Origin: Phytobacter ursingii
GTDB lineage: Bacteria > Pseudomonadota > Gammaproteobacteria > Enterobacterales > Enterobacteriaceae
DNA length: 64,000 nucleotides
Direction: 5' to 3'
Assembly: GCA_901456055.1 (NCBI GenBank)
Contig: CABDWT010000003.1
Span: forward strand, 131,352-195,351
Of this stretch, positions 50,862-61,461 are shown one piece after another (the stretch's first letter is position 1; each line of letters begins with the position of its first letter). The notes under the pieces are model-generated. The model worked only from the letters and a program-made list of their open reading frames with translations. It was not told the origin of the DNA and searched no databases. Both the position numbers and the translations under genes were made by a program.

Positions 50862-52346
50862 ATGCTCGCTTCCGCCTCGCTCTATGCGGCTATTGATTTA
50901 GGCTCAAACAGTTTTCATATGCTGGTTGTGCGCGAGGTGGCTGGAAGCATCCAGACGCTTACCCGCATCAAACGTAAGGTTCGCCTGGCTGCGGGCCTGA
51001 GTCAGGAAAACGTGCTTTCACAGGAAGCAATGGAGCGCGGCTGGCAGTGTCTGCGCCTTTTTTCAGAACGGCTTCAGGATATTCCTCCGGCGCAAATTCG
51101 TGTCGTCGCCACAGCGACGCTTCGTCTGGCAGTCAATGCCGGTGAATTCATCAGCAGAGCGCAGGAGATCCTCGGCTGCCCGGTGCAGGTCATCAGTGGG
51201 GAAGAAGAAGCACGTCTTATTTATCAGGGCGTTGCGCATACAACAGGCGGCTCCGATCAGCGACTCGTGGTCGATATTGGCGGCGCCAGCACAGAGCTTG
51301 TTACCGGAACAGGTGCCCAGGCTACATCACTATTCAGCCTGTCCATGGGCTGCGTAACCTGGCTTGAACGGTTTTTCACCGATCGTAATCTTGGCCAGGA
51401 AAATTTCGACGCTGCGGAAAAAGCCGCGCGCGATGTTTTACGCCCGGTGGCCGATGCGCTTCGCCATCACGGCTGGCAGGTCTGTGTCGGCGCTTCTGGT
51501 ACCGTACAGGCATTGCAGGAAATCATGATGGCGCAGGGGATGGATGAACGTATCACCCTCCCCAAACTCCAGCAGTTAAAACAGCGCGCCATCCAGTGCG
51601 GACGCCTTGAAGAACTGGAAATCGAAGGCCTCACGCTGGAACGTGCCCTGGTTTTTCCAAGTGGACTGGCTATTCTCATCGCTATTTTCACCGAGATGAA
51701 TATCCAGAGTATGACGCTCGCCGGCGGCGCGCTGCGTGAAGGACTGGTCTATGGCATGCTGCATCTGACTGTTGATCAAGATATCCGCCGCCGCACGCTG
51801 CGTAATATCCAGCGCCGTTTTATCATCGACACCGACCAGGCGAAACGGGTTTCTACCCTGGCGACACAGTTTGCCAGCGCGGTCGCTAATGAGTGGGATT
51901 TAGATACCTACAGCATCGAAATTCTGCAAGTTGCCAGCGAATTGCATGAAATTGGTCTCAGCATTGAGTTCAAGCAGGCACCGCTGCACGCGGCCTGGCT
52001 GGTACGCAATCTGGACTTACCTGGGTTTACGCCAGCGCAGAAAAAGCTGCTCGCAACGCTGTTATTAAACCAGACGAACCCGGTCGATCTCTCTTCTTTG
52101 CATCAACAAAATGCTGTTCCGCCGCGCGTTGCGGAGCATCTCTGTCGCTTACTGCGTCTGGCGATTATTTTTGCCAGCCGCCGCCGCGACGATCTCCTGC
52201 CTAAGATCGATATTTCTGCCAACGGGGAGGCATTGACCCTGGCATTACCGCACGGCTGGCTGAAAAGTCATCCGTTAGGCGCAGAAGTTATCGAGCAGGA
52301 AAGTCAGTGGCAAAGTTACGTTCACTGGCCGCTTGAGTTGAAATAA
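50862..52346 (+). CDS. gppA: Guanosine pentaphosphate phosphatase / exopolyphosphatase
   Basis: 494 residues of the ASKHA fold: [13 protein letters not shown] (about 8-20), [14 protein letters not shown] (about 143), [11 protein letters not shown] (about 221) and [14 protein letters not shown] (about 305), then a C-terminal HD-like region. It converts pppGpp to ppGpp. ATG at 50862 is chosen from the E. coli length; it follows rhlB after four bases. Confidence 0.97.
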   Translation: MLASASLYAAIDLGSNSFHMLVVREVAGSIQTLTRIKRKVRLAAGLSQENVLSQEAMERGWQCLRLFSERLQDIPPAQIRVVATATLRLAVNAGEFISRAQEILGCPVQVISGEEEARLIYQGVAHTTGGSDQRLVVDIGGASTELVTGTGAQATSLFSLSMGCVTWLERFFTDRNLGQENFDAAEKAARDVLRPVADALRHHGWQVCVGASGTVQALQEIMMAQGMDERITLPKLQQLKQRAIQCGRLEELEIEGLTLERALVFPSGLAILIAIFTEMNIQSMTLAGGALREGLVYGMLHLTVDQDIRRRTLRNIQRRFIIDTDQAKRVSTLATQFASAVANEWDLDTYSIEILQVASELHEIGLSIEFKQAPLHAAWLVRNLDLPGFTPAQKKLLATLLLNQTNPVDLSSLHQQNAVPPRVAEHLCRLLRLAIIFASRRRDDLLPKIDISANGEALTLALPHGWLKSHPLGAEVIEQESQWQSYVHWPLELK

Positions 52347-52353
52347 ACCGTTT

Positions 52354-52381
52354 CTGCCTCTCACAGACGGGAGAGAGGCAG
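52354..52381. terminator. Hairpin between convergent gppA and rep
   Basis: CTGCCTCTC and GAGAGGCAG with a 10-base loop. The T tract after it on the plus strand is interrupted, so termination strength is uncertain. Confidence 0.6.
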
Positions 52382-52386
52382 GGATT

Positions 52387-54408
52387 TCATTTCTCTTTCG
52401 CTTTAGCCATCATCGCCCGTATATGGGCGATACTGGCCTGCCCCTTTTGCATCCTTTCTTCTGCAGTAATGACCTTACGCTCTTGCTCCCAGATCACATC
52501 ATCTTGCGGCAATTCGAGCAAAAATCGGCTCGGTTCAGGACGCACCAGCTCCCCATACTGACGGCGTTCTTTGCATAAGGTGAAGATAAGTTCTTTCTGC
52601 GCGCGGGTAATGCCCACGTAGGCAAGGCGACGCTCTTCATCAATGTTATCTTCGTCAATACTGCTCTGGTGCGGCAGGAAGCCCTCTTCCATCCCCACCA
52701 TAAAGACATACGGAAACTCCAGTCCTTTTGAGGCGTGTAGCGTCATCAGTTGCACCTGATCCAACTCTTCATCACTTTCACCGCGCTCCATCATGTCACG
52801 TAGAGTAAAGCGGGTAACAACCTGATCCAGCGTCATCGCCTCGTTAAGTTCATCCCCTTCCAGCATTTCTGTCATCCAGGTAAAGAGCGTGTTGACGTTT
52901 TTCATCCGCATTTCAGCCGCTTTTGGACTGGGGGAGGTCTCAAACAGCCAGGATTCATAATCGATACCATGAATCAAATCGCGCACGGCAGCGATCGGCT
53001 CCCGCTCTGCCAGACGCTGGATCTCGCCAAGCCAGTGGGTAAAGCGGGTCAGTGATTCATAGCCGCGCCCGGTCAGGGTCTGTGTGAGTCCCATATCAAA
53101 GCTGGCGGCAAACAAGCTTTTGTTGCGTGTTGTCGCCCATTCTCCCAGCTTTTGTAATGTTGCAGGGCCAATTTCGCGCTTCGGCGTATTCACGATTCGC
53201 AGGAATGCGCTGTCATCATCCTGATTAGTGAGTATGCGTAAGTAAGCCAGCAGATCCTTGATCTCGGGGCGTGAGAAAAAGGATGTGCCCCCCGAAATAC
53301 GATATGGAATGCGGTTTTGCATCAGGAATTTTTCGAACACACGCGACTGGTGGTTGCCGCGATAAAGGATGGCGTAATCCTTATAGTCGGTCTTGTTGAT
53401 AAAGTGATGAGCAATCAATTCACCGGTTACACGCTCTGCTTCATGCTCCTCATTATTCGCCGTCAAAACCTTAAGCTCAGCACCGTAGCCCAGTTCAGAA
53501 AAAAGGCGTTTTTCAAACACATGAGGATTATTTGCAATCAGGATGTTCGCGGCTTTCAGAATACGTCCCGATGAGCGGTAATTTTGCTCGAGCTTTATCA
53601 CCCGTAATGCCGGAAAATCTTCGTTCAGCAACACAAGGTTTTGGGGACGTGCGCCGCGCCAGGAATAGATAGACTGGTCATCATCACCCACAACGGTAAA
53701 GCGCGCTCGCTGCCCTACCAGCAACCGGACGAGCTCATATTGGCTGGTGTTGGTGTCCTGGTACTCATCCACCAGCAGATAGCGGATTTTATTCTGCCAG
53801 CGCTCGCGCACCTCTTCATTACGCTGCAGCAGGAGTGTTGGTAACAGAATCAGATCATCGAAGTCGAGAACATTGCACGCTTTCAGATGTGCATCGTAAA
53901 GACCGTAGCAGTGGGCAAAAATACGATCCCGTTCGCCTGTCGCTTTTGCCGCTGCCTGGGAGGGTGTCAGCAGATCATTTTTCCAGTTTGAGATCGTCGA
54001 GATCAGTTGTTGCAGCACCACTTTGTCATCGTCGATCAACCCTTCGGTCAGCTCTTTGAGCAGCGCCACTTGATCGGTATCGTCAAAGAGGGAGAAATTG
54101 GATTTCATCCCCAGCGCGGCAAACTCCCGCTTAATAATATCCAGGCCCAACGTGTGAAATGTTGAAATCATCAGCCCGCGCGCTTCTTTACGCCCGAGCG
54201 TCTGCGCCACACGTTCTTTCATTTCGCGCGCGGCTTTGTTCGTGAAGGTAACCGCCGCAATATGCCGAGCCTGATAGCCGCACTCTCGAATTAAATGGGC
54301 AATTTTATTGGTGATCACACGGGTTTTACCCGAGCCAGCTCCCGCCAGCACCAGGCAGGGTCCGGTAACAAATTCGACAGCTTGTTGTTGGCCAGGATTT
54401 AAACGCAT
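52387..54408 (-). CDS. rep: ATP-dependent DNA helicase Rep
   Basis: 673 residues, superfamily 1A like UvrD: Walker [12 protein letters not shown] (about 22), [13 protein letters not shown] (about 213), [17 protein letters not shown] (about 240), [10 protein letters not shown] near 600. It removes proteins ahead of the replication fork with DnaB. ATG at 54408 gives the E. coli N terminus [11 protein letters not shown]; five codons upstream are open but not needed. Confidence 0.98.
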   Translation of the reverse strand: MRLNPGQQQAVEFVTGPCLVLAGAGSGKTRVITNKIAHLIRECGYQARHIAAVTFTNKAAREMKERVAQTLGRKEARGLMISTFHTLGLDIIKREFAALGMKSNFSLFDDTDQVALLKELTEGLIDDDKVVLQQLISTISNWKNDLLTPSQAAAKATGERDRIFAHCYGLYDAHLKACNVLDFDDLILLPTLLLQRNEEVRERWQNKIRYLLVDEYQDTNTSQYELVRLLVGQRARFTVVGDDDQSIYSWRGARPQNLVLLNEDFPALRVIKLEQNYRSSGRILKAANILIANNPHVFEKRLFSELGYGAELKVLTANNEEHEAERVTGELIAHHFINKTDYKDYAILYRGNHQSRVFEKFLMQNRIPYRISGGTSFFSRPEIKDLLAYLRILTNQDDDSAFLRIVNTPKREIGPATLQKLGEWATTRNKSLFAASFDMGLTQTLTGRGYESLTRFTHWLGEIQRLAEREPIAAVRDLIHGIDYESWLFETSPSPKAAEMRMKNVNTLFTWMTEMLEGDELNEAMTLDQVVTRFTLRDMMERGESDEELDQVQLMTLHASKGLEFPYVFMVGMEEGFLPHQSSIDEDNIDEERRLAYVGITRAQKELIFTLCKERRQYGELVRPEPSRFLLELPQDDVIWEQERKVITAEERMQKGQASIAHIRAMMAKAKEK

Positions 54409-54519
54409 GGAGGTATTGCTCAATCTTCGAACGGGGGAAGGATTGTAGCAGAAAGCCTGCCAGAGATTTACCCGCCAATGGTAAAGTGTGGAGACTTCTC
54501 TTAACTACGGAACGTGAAC

Positions 54520-54801
54520 ATGGCGAAGACAGCGGCAGCGCTGCATATTCTGGTGAAAACTGAAAAACTGGCGCAGGAAATTATGGCTAAGCTGGAAAAA
54601 GGCTCGAGTTTCGACCACCTGGCAAAGCGCTATTCCACCTGCCCTTCGGCACGTAACGGCGGCGATCTGGGCGAATTCAAACAGGGCGTGATGGTAGGAC
54701 CATTCGATAAAGCCGTGTTCAGTTGCCCACTGCTCACCCCTTTTGGCCCGGTTAAGACGAAGTTCGGTTATCACATCATCAAGGTGCTGTATCGCCGCTA
54801 A
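54520..54801 (+). CDS. Second PpiC-like parvulin (paralogue)
   Basis: 93 residues, one parvulin (rotamase) domain with no signal peptide. It keeps the family marks [38 protein letters not shown] and [12 protein letters not shown]. By hand alignment it matches the downstream PpiC at about 62 of 93 positions. The lid-facing segments differ ([13 protein letters not shown] against [13 protein letters not shown]). It has a weak ribosome site. E. coli K-12 has only one gene here; a tandem duplication followed by divergence is likely. Confidence 0.88.
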   Translation: MAKTAAALHILVKTEKLAQEIMAKLEKGSSFDHLAKRYSTCPSARNGGDLGEFKQGVMVGPFDKAVFSCPLLTPFGPVKTKFGYHIIKVLYRR

Positions 54802-55134
<333 letters not shown>

Positions 55135-55145
55135 TTCGGCAATAA

Positions 55146-55178
55146 AGCCTCTCTATTCATGAGAGGCTGGCTTGTTTT
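55146..55178 (+). terminator. ppiC terminator
   Basis: AGCCTCTC and GAGAGGCT with a seven-base loop, followed by GGCTTGTTTTATTT. It reaches the stop codon of the convergent DUF1360-like gene. Confidence 0.75.
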
Positions 55179-55554
55179 ATTTATGGGATTGCAGCGTCTT
55201 TTGCGCTTCGAATTTCATCACGTGCGTGCTGACTGCCGCCTGGAATACCTTGAACATCAATCCATTAATTAGCGTCGTCAGGGTAATGGTGATAAATGCC
55301 GTCATCACCCAGTCAATCAGCGCAAAACCGCTTTGCAGTAATGCCGGACGATAGACCAGCATCCCGCCAAACACCACCCAGTGACTCAGGCAGTAAAAGC
55401 ACTGGAAAAGGTGCCCCACCATCGCGTTCTTTTTGGCGGTCCATTCACGAAATGCGGCGAACAGTTCTGTTTGCGTTACCGTCATTGAGATGCTACTGGC
55501 TGCCAGTGCGATCATCAGGCAGGTCGTCAGCTCAGTCATTAATGTGGAAATCAT
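55177..55554 (-). CDS. DUF1360-like small membrane protein
   Basis: 125 residues with about three hydrophobic segments and the motif CFYCLSHWV near residue 48, the Cys-x-x-Cys...Trp pattern of DUF1360 membrane proteins; role unknown. The ATG at 55554 has AAGGG eight bases upstream and overlaps the end of the Rrf2 gene by 23 bp, so the two are translationally coupled. E. coli K-12 has nothing like it between ppiC and ilvC. The paired cysteines could bind metal or form a redox switch (inference). Confidence 0.75.
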   Translation of the reverse strand: MISTLMTELTTCLMIALAASSISMTVTQTELFAAFREWTAKKNAMVGHLFQCFYCLSHWVVFGGMLVYRPALLQSGFALIDWVMTAFITITLTTLINGLMFKVFQAAVSTHVMKFEAQKTLQSHK

Positions 55555-55990
55555 TATTATGCCCTTTTTCATTGAAGTAACGGATAAATTCTGCGCCCAC
55601 ATCCTGCAACGTCAGGTTTTTAAAGCGCTCAAGAATCAGCGATTGCGCATCAGCCAGCGTGGATGACATCACCCGATTAACTCCTTGTTCAACCAGACAC
55701 TGAGGATTCTCGCTACGATTTCCCAGCGCAAACAGCGCCGGAGAACCCAAAGCGATATAGATATCGTGGAGTGTGACCTCGCTGGCGGGACGACAAAGCC
55801 GCCAGCCGCCATGATGCCCTTTTGTCGCATACACAATCTGATTTTCCCGAAGCCCGGCAAGAAGCTTGCGAATAAATGCCGGATTGCCGTCGATATAAGC
55901 GGCCATCTGTTCCGATGTCATCGGTTTATCCGCCTGCTCCATATGAAGCAGGATATGTAGTGTTGCTGAGAATGAGTTGTTTATTTTCAT
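55532..55990 (-). CDS. Rrf2-family transcriptional regulator
   Basis: 152 residues. An N-terminal winged helix of Rrf2 type (MTSEQMAAYIDGNPAFIRKL then GHHGGWRLCRPASEVTLHDI). It has only two cysteines, in RLCRP and NPQCLV, instead of the three clustered cysteines that hold Fe-S in IscR/NsrR, so it is of the cluster-free type (YwnA-like). It heads a two-gene unit with the DUF1360-like protein. A perfect inverted repeat over its promoter and start codon suggests autoregulation. Confidence 0.88.
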   Translation of the reverse strand: MKINNSFSATLHILLHMEQADKPMTSEQMAAYIDGNPAFIRKLLAGLRENQIVYATKGHHGGWRLCRPASEVTLHDIYIALGSPALFALGNRSENPQCLVEQGVNRVMSSTLADAQSLILERFKNLTLQDVGAEFIRYFNEKGHNNDFHIND

Positions 55991-56018
55991 GTAACTTACG
56001 ATATTACATAAGTTACAT
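55989..56018. promoter_or_regulatory. Candidate Rrf2 operator
   Basis: ATGTAACTT (55989-55997) and AAGTTACAT (56010-56018) are perfect inverted copies 12 bp apart. One arm includes part of the start codon, the other overlaps the -10 box. A protein bound here would block transcription of the regulator. Confidence 0.7.
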
Positions 56019-56025
56019 TATAACA
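56017..56025 (-). promoter_or_regulatory. -10 box of the Rrf2-DUF1360 unit
   Basis: TGTTATAAT on the minus strand is a consensus TATAAT with an extended TGn; no good -35 box is seen, which fits an extended -10 promoter. The leader would be only about 20 nt. Confidence 0.6.
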
Positions 56026-56056
56026 ATACTTAACGCAGATTATTTTCCGACCGACG

Positions 56057-56089
56057 AAAAAAAACCTGACGGCGCATGCGCTCATCAGG
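56057..56089 (-). terminator. ilvC terminator
   Basis: CCTGA/TCAGG with an inner GCGC/GCGC stem; the minus strand then runs into eight T. Confidence 0.88.
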
Positions 56090-56145
56090 CTTTTTAGAAA
56101 CAGGACATTTTAAGGGGTAACCGGAGGGTTACCCAATGTTCAAAC

Positions 56146-57621
56146 TTAACCCGCGACAGCGATACGTTTCATATCGGTCATATAGCCACGCAGTTTCTTA
56201 CCAACCGCTTCAATCGGGTGAGACTGAATGGCTTCGTTAACATCGCGCAACTGCGCGTTATCTACGGAACCTTCTGCAATAGCCTGACCCAGATCGCCCG
56301 TCTGCAGGGTAGTCATAAACTCTTTCAATAGCGGTACACAAGCGTAAGAGAACAGGTAGTTACCGTATTCTGCGGTATCGGAGATAACTACGTTCATTTC
56401 GTACAGACGCTTACGAGCGATGGTGTTCGCGATCAGCGGCAACTCGTGCAGCGATTCGTAGTAAGCGGACTCTTCGATGATGCCGGAATCCACCATGGTT
56501 TCGAACGCCAGCTCAACGCCCGCTTTCACCATTGCGATCATCAGAACGCCTTTGTCGAAGTACTCCTGCTCGCCAATTTTACCTTCAAACTGCGGCGCGG
56601 TTTCGAACGCGGTTTTACCGGTCTCTTCACGCCAGGTCAGCAGTTTCTTATCGTCGTTGGCCCAGTCTGCCATCATGCCAGAAGAGAATTCACCAGAGAT
56701 GATGTCATCCATATGTTTCTGGAACAGCGGTGCCATGATCTCTTTGAGCTGTTCGGACAGCGCGTAAGCACGCAGTTTTGCCGGGTTAGACAGACGGTCC
56801 ATCATCAGGGTAATACCGCCCTGTTTCAGCGCTTCGGTGATGGTTTCCCAGCCGAACTGAATCAGTTTTTCGGCGTATGCCGGGTCGGTACCCTCTGCCA
56901 CCAGCTTGTCGAAGCACAGCAGAGAACCGGCCTGCAGCATACCGCACAGGATGGTCTGCTCGCCCATCAGGTCAGATTTCACTTCTGCCACGAAGGAGGA
57001 TTCCAGCACGCCCGCACGGTGACCGCCGGTGGCCGCAGCCCAGGCTTTAGCGATGGCCATACCTTCGCCTTTCGGATCGTTTTCCGGGTGAACCGCAATC
57101 AGGGTCGGCACGCCGAAACCACGTTTGTACTCTTCACGCACTTCGGTACCCGGGCATTTCGGCGCCACCATCACGACGGTGATGTCTTTACGGATCTGCT
57201 CGCCGACTTCCACGATGTTGAAGCCGTGGGAGTAACCCAGCGCTGCGCCATCTTTCATCAGCGGCTGTACGGAACGCACAACGTCAGAGTGCTGTTTGTC
57301 CGGCGTCAGGTTAACCACCAGATCCGCCTGCGGGATCAGTTCTTCGTAAGTCCCCACTTTGAAACCGTTCTCGGTCGCTTTGCGCCAGGACGCGCGTTTT
57401 TCCGCAATCGCTTCTGCGCGCAGCGCATAGGAGATATCCAGACCGGAGTCACGCATATTCAGACCCTGGTTCAGGCCTTGCGCGCCACAACCGACAATGA
57501 CCACTTTTTTACCCTGCAGGTAGCTTGCGCCATCGGCGAATTCGTCGCGCGCCATAAAGCGGCATTTACCCAGTTGCGCCAGCTGCTGGCGCAGGTTCAG
57601 TGTATTAAAGTAGTTAGCCAT
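56146..57621 (-). CDS. ilvC: Ketol-acid reductoisomerase
   Basis: 491 residues, the long class II form with a duplicated C-terminal knotted domain. NADPH motif [16 protein letters not shown] (about 40-55), catalytic acids in [11 protein letters not shown] (about 217). It makes dihydroxy-isovalerate and dihydroxy-methylvalerate for valine and isoleucine. ATG at 57621 with GAGGAAT upstream. It is divergent from its activator gene ilvY. Confidence 0.98.
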   Translation of the reverse strand: MANYFNTLNLRQQLAQLGKCRFMARDEFADGASYLQGKKVVIVGCGAQGLNQGLNMRDSGLDISYALRAEAIAEKRASWRKATENGFKVGTYEELIPQADLVVNLTPDKQHSDVVRSVQPLMKDGAALGYSHGFNIVEVGEQIRKDITVVMVAPKCPGTEVREEYKRGFGVPTLIAVHPENDPKGEGMAIAKAWAAATGGHRAGVLESSFVAEVKSDLMGEQTILCGMLQAGSLLCFDKLVAEGTDPAYAEKLIQFGWETITEALKQGGITLMMDRLSNPAKLRAYALSEQLKEIMAPLFQKHMDDIISGEFSSGMMADWANDDKKLLTWREETGKTAFETAPQFEGKIGEQEYFDKGVLMIAMVKAGVELAFETMVDSGIIEESAYYESLHELPLIANTIARKRLYEMNVVISDTAEYGNYLFSYACVPLLKEFMTTLQTGDLGQAIAEGSVDNAQLRDVNEAIQSHPIEAVGKKLRGYMTDMKRIAVAG

Positions 57622-57705
57622 GGTGATTCCTCGTCGATGTGTCGTGCTTTTGTTATTAGGTTCGCTGTAGTGCGAGAATGTACCCACATTACAACAGGAA
57701 ATGTG

Positions 57706-57751
57706 TTGCTTAAATTGATATATTAACAATGTGACATTGCAATTTATGCAA
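57706..57751. promoter_or_regulatory. IlvY operators between ilvC and ilvY
   Basis: TTGCA-ATTTA-TGCAA (57737-57751) is a perfect LysR-type inverted repeat near ilvY; a weaker copy, TTGCTTAAATTGATA, lies at 57706-57720 toward the ilvC promoter. Tandem operators of this kind bind IlvY in E. coli. Confidence 0.75.
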
Positions 57752-57774
57752 CGTAAAAATGTGGAGTCTGTCTC

Positions 57775-58665
57775 ATGGATTTACGCGACCTGAAAACCTT
57801 CCTGCATCTGGCGGAGAGCCGCCACTTCGGCCGCAGTGCGCGCGCCATGCACGTCAGTCCTTCCACACTTTCAAGACAGATTCAGCGTCTGGAAGAAGAT
57901 CTTGGTCAGGCGCTTTTTGTCCGTGATAACCGCACCGTTACGCTCACCGAAGCGGGCGAAGAGTTGCGGGCATTTGCTCATCAAACTTTATTGCAGTATC
58001 AGCAACTGCGCCACGCCATCGATCAGAAAGGCCCGTCGTTGTCAGGTGAGTTGCATATCTTCTGTTCGGTCACGGCCGCCTACAGCCATCTGCCACCGAT
58101 TCTCGATCGCTTCCGCGCCGCGCATCCTTCGGTAGAAATCAAGCTCACCACCGGTGACGCCGCCGATGCGATGGAAAAAGTGGTTACGGGAGAAGCCGAC
58201 CTGGCGATTGCCGGGAAACCGGAAACGTTGCCTGGCGCAGTGGCGTTTTCTATGCTGGAGAATCTGGCAGTGGTATTGATTGCTCCGGCGCTGCCTTGTC
58301 CTGTTCGCAGTCAGGTCTCTGTGGAGAGTCCTGACTGGGCCACAGTGCCGTTTATCATGGCCGATCAGGGCCCCGTACGCCGCCGTATTGAACTCTGGTT
58401 TCGTCGCCATAAAATCAGTAATCCATCGATTTACGCGACAGTAGGCGGCCATGAGGCGATGGTTTCCATGGTGGCGCTCGGCTGTGGCGTAGCGCTAATC
58501 CCAGAAGTAGTGCTGGAAAATAGCCCTGAACCCGTACGCAACCGTGTCATGATTCTGGAGCGCAGTGATGAAAAAACCCCCTTCGAACTGGGCGTTTGTG
58601 CGCCGAAGAAGCGGCTGCATGAGCCACTGATTAATGCATTCTGGGAAATTGTTCAGGCTAAATAA
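57775..58665 (+). CDS. ilvY: LysR-type activator of ilvC
   Basis: 296 residues: LysR helix-turn-helix ([20 protein letters not shown], residues about 18-37) and an effector domain for acetolactate/acetohydroxybutyrate. It activates ilvC. It ends 10 bp before the next small gene, which may be in the same transcript. Confidence 0.97.
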   Translation: MDLRDLKTFLHLAESRHFGRSARAMHVSPSTLSRQIQRLEEDLGQALFVRDNRTVTLTEAGEELRAFAHQTLLQYQQLRHAIDQKGPSLSGELHIFCSVTAAYSHLPPILDRFRAAHPSVEIKLTTGDAADAMEKVVTGEADLAIAGKPETLPGAVAFSMLENLAVVLIAPALPCPVRSQVSVESPDWATVPFIMADQGPVRRRIELWFRRHKISNPSIYATVGGHEAMVSMVALGCGVALIPEVVLENSPEPVRNRVMILERSDEKTPFELGVCAPKKRLHEPLINAFWEIVQAK

Positions 58666-58675
58666 GGAGAAAATG

Positions 58676-59065
58676 ATGCGTATACAGGTCCTGTTATTAA
58701 CTGTAGCCCTTGCGGCATGCTGTACTGCCCAGGCTAAACCAAAGGACGTTACGGTACAGGATGTAAAACATCTGGCGCTGAAACAATGCCTGGTGGCGAA
58801 TTACCAGGCCCGGACGCCAGAGGGCACAAAATCAGCCCCCTCGCAGGATGCATCATTCCTTGTCGAGAGCTACGCATTAGACAATGCCGGCGTCTGGAAG
58901 GAATTTCAGAAATTCGTCGCTAAAGAGACTGAAAATTTCAACAAGCTAACCATGTCATTACATCCCGATCATGCCCAAACGGCTAATAACGTGCTGGCGC
59001 AATGCATCAGCTTTTATGAATCGGATAAGCTGGATAAGTATGTACGAGGGACGGTGATGAAGTGA
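58676..59065 (+). CDS. Small secreted protein, possibly T6SS amidase immunity (Tai4)-like
   Basis: 129 residues with an N-terminal signal (MRIQVLLLTVALAACCTAQA). The LAAC could be a lipobox, or cleavage may follow AQA. The mature part has LKQCLVANYQ, later AQCISFYESDKL, and about 60% helix-forming residues. The spacing of the two cysteines and the C-x3-Y-x-S-x2-L ending resemble Tai4-type immunity proteins; this is pattern recognition, not a search result. AAGGAG precedes the ATGs at 58673 and 58676; the second has better spacing. No effector gene is nearby. Not present between ilvY and ilvA in E. coli K-12. Confidence 0.6.
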   Translation: MRIQVLLLTVALAACCTAQAKPKDVTVQDVKHLALKQCLVANYQARTPEGTKSAPSQDASFLVESYALDNAGVWKEFQKFVAKETENFNKLTMSLHPDHAQTANNVLAQCISFYESDKLDKYVRGTVMK

Positions 59066-59106
59066 CACAAGGCATGTCCCTTCTCGCTTATCCTTGCGGT
59101 GTGGAT

Positions 59107-59820
59107 TTATAAATCATCGGGATCGATTTGTTTCATCGTTTCCACTGTCATCAGCCATTGATACAACGGTTCCAGTTGACGAAACCCCTCTGCCAGAAGA
59201 TTAACTAACCCGGCGTGGAACAGCTTTTCCACGTCGTTATCGGTCACCATGACCGCGAACGTTTTGCACTGATACCAGTTGGCCATCGCCGGATCGAGAT
59301 CTTTCACAAGCGGCCGCTTATAACGCTCAGCCTCCAGCGCAAACGGCGGCTGGCAGCATTCGTCAGCTATCGCCAGAAACTGCGCTGGTCGTTGCTTCAA
59401 CGTATGGCGAAAAAGGTCCATCGTCGATTTGCTGGCGCTGTAATACCCCAGGCCGTAGCGCAGGGTGTCCGGACTGATTTCGAAAAAGTAAACCGGCGCA
59501 TCCGTCCAGTTCTTTGCCGGGCGTTTGAAGGTCAGCCACATTCGGCTGCGATAAAGAGATTTGTCGTGAGAAAAACGGGTATCACGGTGAATACGCGACA
59601 GGGTCTTGCCGATCGCCGGGCGTGTTTCCAGCAGCGAATCAATTTCCAGCATCGCGGGTGCTAAGTCATCCACCAGCGCACGAAAAGGGGTGAGGACACT
59701 ACGGTCATAGATAAAACGATGCTCTTCAAACCAGGTCTTATCGTTCTCGATACGGACTTGCTGGAGGAAGTCGAGCCCTTCCTGCGCAAACCCCTGAAAG
59801 CGTCCTGCCATATGCTTCAC
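59107..59820 (-). CDS. DUF2461 family protein
   Basis: 237 residues. GFAQEGLDFLQQVRIENDKTWF at the N terminus, RIHRDTRFSHDKSLYRSRMW in the middle and YYSASKSTMDLFRHTL later are hallmarks of the DUF2461 (TIGR02453) family, whose function is unknown. It stands alone between the ilvY side and ilvA, downstream of ilvA on the same strand, with a hairpin between. E. coli K-12 lacks it at this locus. Confidence 0.85.
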   Translation of the reverse strand: MKHMAGRFQGFAQEGLDFLQQVRIENDKTWFEEHRFIYDRSVLTPFRALVDDLAPAMLEIDSLLETRPAIGKTLSRIHRDTRFSHDKSLYRSRMWLTFKRPAKNWTDAPVYFFEISPDTLRYGLGYYSASKSTMDLFRHTLKQRPAQFLAIADECCQPPFALEAERYKRPLVKDLDPAMANWYQCKTFAVMVTDNDVEKLFHAGLVNLLAEGFRQLEPLYQWLMTVETMKQIDPDDL

Positions 59821-59871
59821 CTGTTTTAGCGGAAATGTTCTGGCGCATTATGCCGCCGTGCCCGCCAGACA

Positions 59872-59904
59872 AACAAGGCACGAAATATCGTGCCTTGTTT
59901 TTTT
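59872..59904. terminator. ilv operon terminator after ilvA
   Basis: A 12-bp stem, AACAAGGCACGA with TCGTGCCTTGTT, and a four-base loop. It lies just past the ilvA stop; the T run is longer on the plus strand. Confidence 0.85.
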
Positions 59905-59914
59905 CAGCTTGACG

Positions 59915-61459
59915 CTAGCCCGCAAGGAAAAAGCGAAATGCCGGGTTATTGGTCTCATCATGGCAGTCGTAGCCAAGCTCATTGAGGCGGGTTTCAAAAT
60001 CCGGCTCATGGTCGCCCAGCTCGAACGCCGCCAGTACGCGACCGTAGTCGGTACCGTGGCTGCGGTAGTGAAACAGCGAGATATTCCAGTGTGTACCCAG
60101 CGTGTGCAGGAATTTCAGCAGCGCGCCGGGTGATTCCGGAAACTCGAAGCTGAAAAGTCTCTCGGTAAGTGGTTTCGAGGGACGGCCACCGACCATATAG
60201 CGCACATGCAGCTTCGCCATTTCGTCATCGGACAGATCCACCACGCTGTAACCGCCTTCGTTCAGCAGTTGCAGAATCTCTTGACGTTCTTCCAGCCCGC
60301 GGCTTAACCGTACGCCGACGAAAATGCAGGCATCTTTCGCATCGGCAAAGCGGTAGTTGAACTCCGTGACCGAGCGACCGCCTAACAGCTGACAGAATTT
60401 CAGGAAGCTCCCCTTCTCTTCCGGAATCGTCACCGCCAGCAGCGCTTCGCGTTGTTCACCCAGCTCACAGCGTTCGGAAACATAACGCAGACCGTGGAAA
60501 TTCACGTTAGCGCCGGACAGTACATGCGCCAGACGTTCACCACGGATCTTGTGCTGAGCGACATACTTCTTCATCCCAGCCAGCGCCAGTGCGCCGGACG
60601 GTTCAGCCACTGCGCGAACGTCTTCAAACAGGTCTTTCATAGCCGCGCAGATGGCGTCACTGTCGACCGTCACGATGTCATCGAGGTATTCCTGGCACAG
60701 ACGGAAAGTCTCATCGCCAATACGTTTGACGGCAACACCTTCGGCAAACAGCCCCACACGTGGCAGATCCACCGGATGCCCGGCATCCAGCGCCGCTTTC
60801 AGGCAGGCTGAATCTTCGGCTTCAACGGCAATGACTTTGATTTGCGGCATCAGCTGTTTGATCAGCACGGCTACGCCCGCCGCCAGACCGCCGCCGCCAA
60901 CTGGCACAAAAACGCGATCGATATGGGCATCCTGCTGCAACAGTTCCAGCGCCAGGGTACCTTGCCCGGCAATCACCATCGGATGGTCAAACGGCGGCAC
61001 CCAGGTGAAGCCCTGCTGCTGAGAGAGTTCTAGCGCTTTGGCTTTCGCCTCATCAAAATTGGCCCCGTGGAGCAGCACTTCGCCGCCAAAACCCCGCACC
61101 GCATCCACTTTGATATCCGCGGTTGCGGTTGGCATCACGATCAAGGCTTTGACGCCAAGGCGCGCGGAAGAATAGGCCACGCCCTGTGCATGGTTGCCTG
61201 CCGATGCGGTGATCACACCGCGGGCTTTCTGTTCGGCGGTTAGTCCCGCCATCATGGCGTAAGCGCCACGAAGCTTAAAGCTATGTACCGGCTGACGGTC
61301 TTCACGCTTCACCAGCACAATGTTGTCGAGGCGCGAAGAGAGTTTTTCCATTTTCTGCAGGGGGGAAACCTGCACCGCTTCATAGACGGGTGCACGCAGC
61401 ACCGCGCGTAGATACTCGGCCCCCTCAGGGGAGCCGGATAGGGGTTGTGAATCTGCCAT
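59915..61459 (-). CDS. ilvA: Threonine deaminase (biosynthetic)
   Basis: 514 residues. The PLP lysine is in HSFKLRGAYAM (about 62), the phosphate loop is PVGGGGLAAG (about 188), and two ACT-like regulatory domains follow, for isoleucine inhibition. It converts threonine to 2-oxobutanoate, the first isoleucine step. It starts two bases after the ilvD stop, the last gene of ilvGMEDA. Confidence 0.98.
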   Translation of the reverse strand: MADSQPLSGSPEGAEYLRAVLRAPVYEAVQVSPLQKMEKLSSRLDNIVLVKREDRQPVHSFKLRGAYAMMAGLTAEQKARGVITASAGNHAQGVAYSSARLGVKALIVMPTATADIKVDAVRGFGGEVLLHGANFDEAKAKALELSQQQGFTWVPPFDHPMVIAGQGTLALELLQQDAHIDRVFVPVGGGGLAAGVAVLIKQLMPQIKVIAVEAEDSACLKAALDAGHPVDLPRVGLFAEGVAVKRIGDETFRLCQEYLDDIVTVDSDAICAAMKDLFEDVRAVAEPSGALALAGMKKYVAQHKIRGERLAHVLSGANVNFHGLRYVSERCELGEQREALLAVTIPEEKGSFLKFCQLLGGRSVTEFNYRFADAKDACIFVGVRLSRGLEERQEILQLLNEGGYSVVDLSDDEMAKLHVRYMVGGRPSKPLTERLFSFEFPESPGALLKFLHTLGTHWNISLFHYRSHGTDYGRVLAAFELGDHEPDFETRLNELGYDCHDETNNPAFRFFLAG

Positions 61460-61461
61460 GA

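Noticed and set aside
56446-57726. Open frame of 426 codons on the plus strand opposite ilvC
   Set aside because: It is the antisense shadow of a certain gene; the His/Phe/Arg-rich protein has no recognisable domain and no ribosome site.
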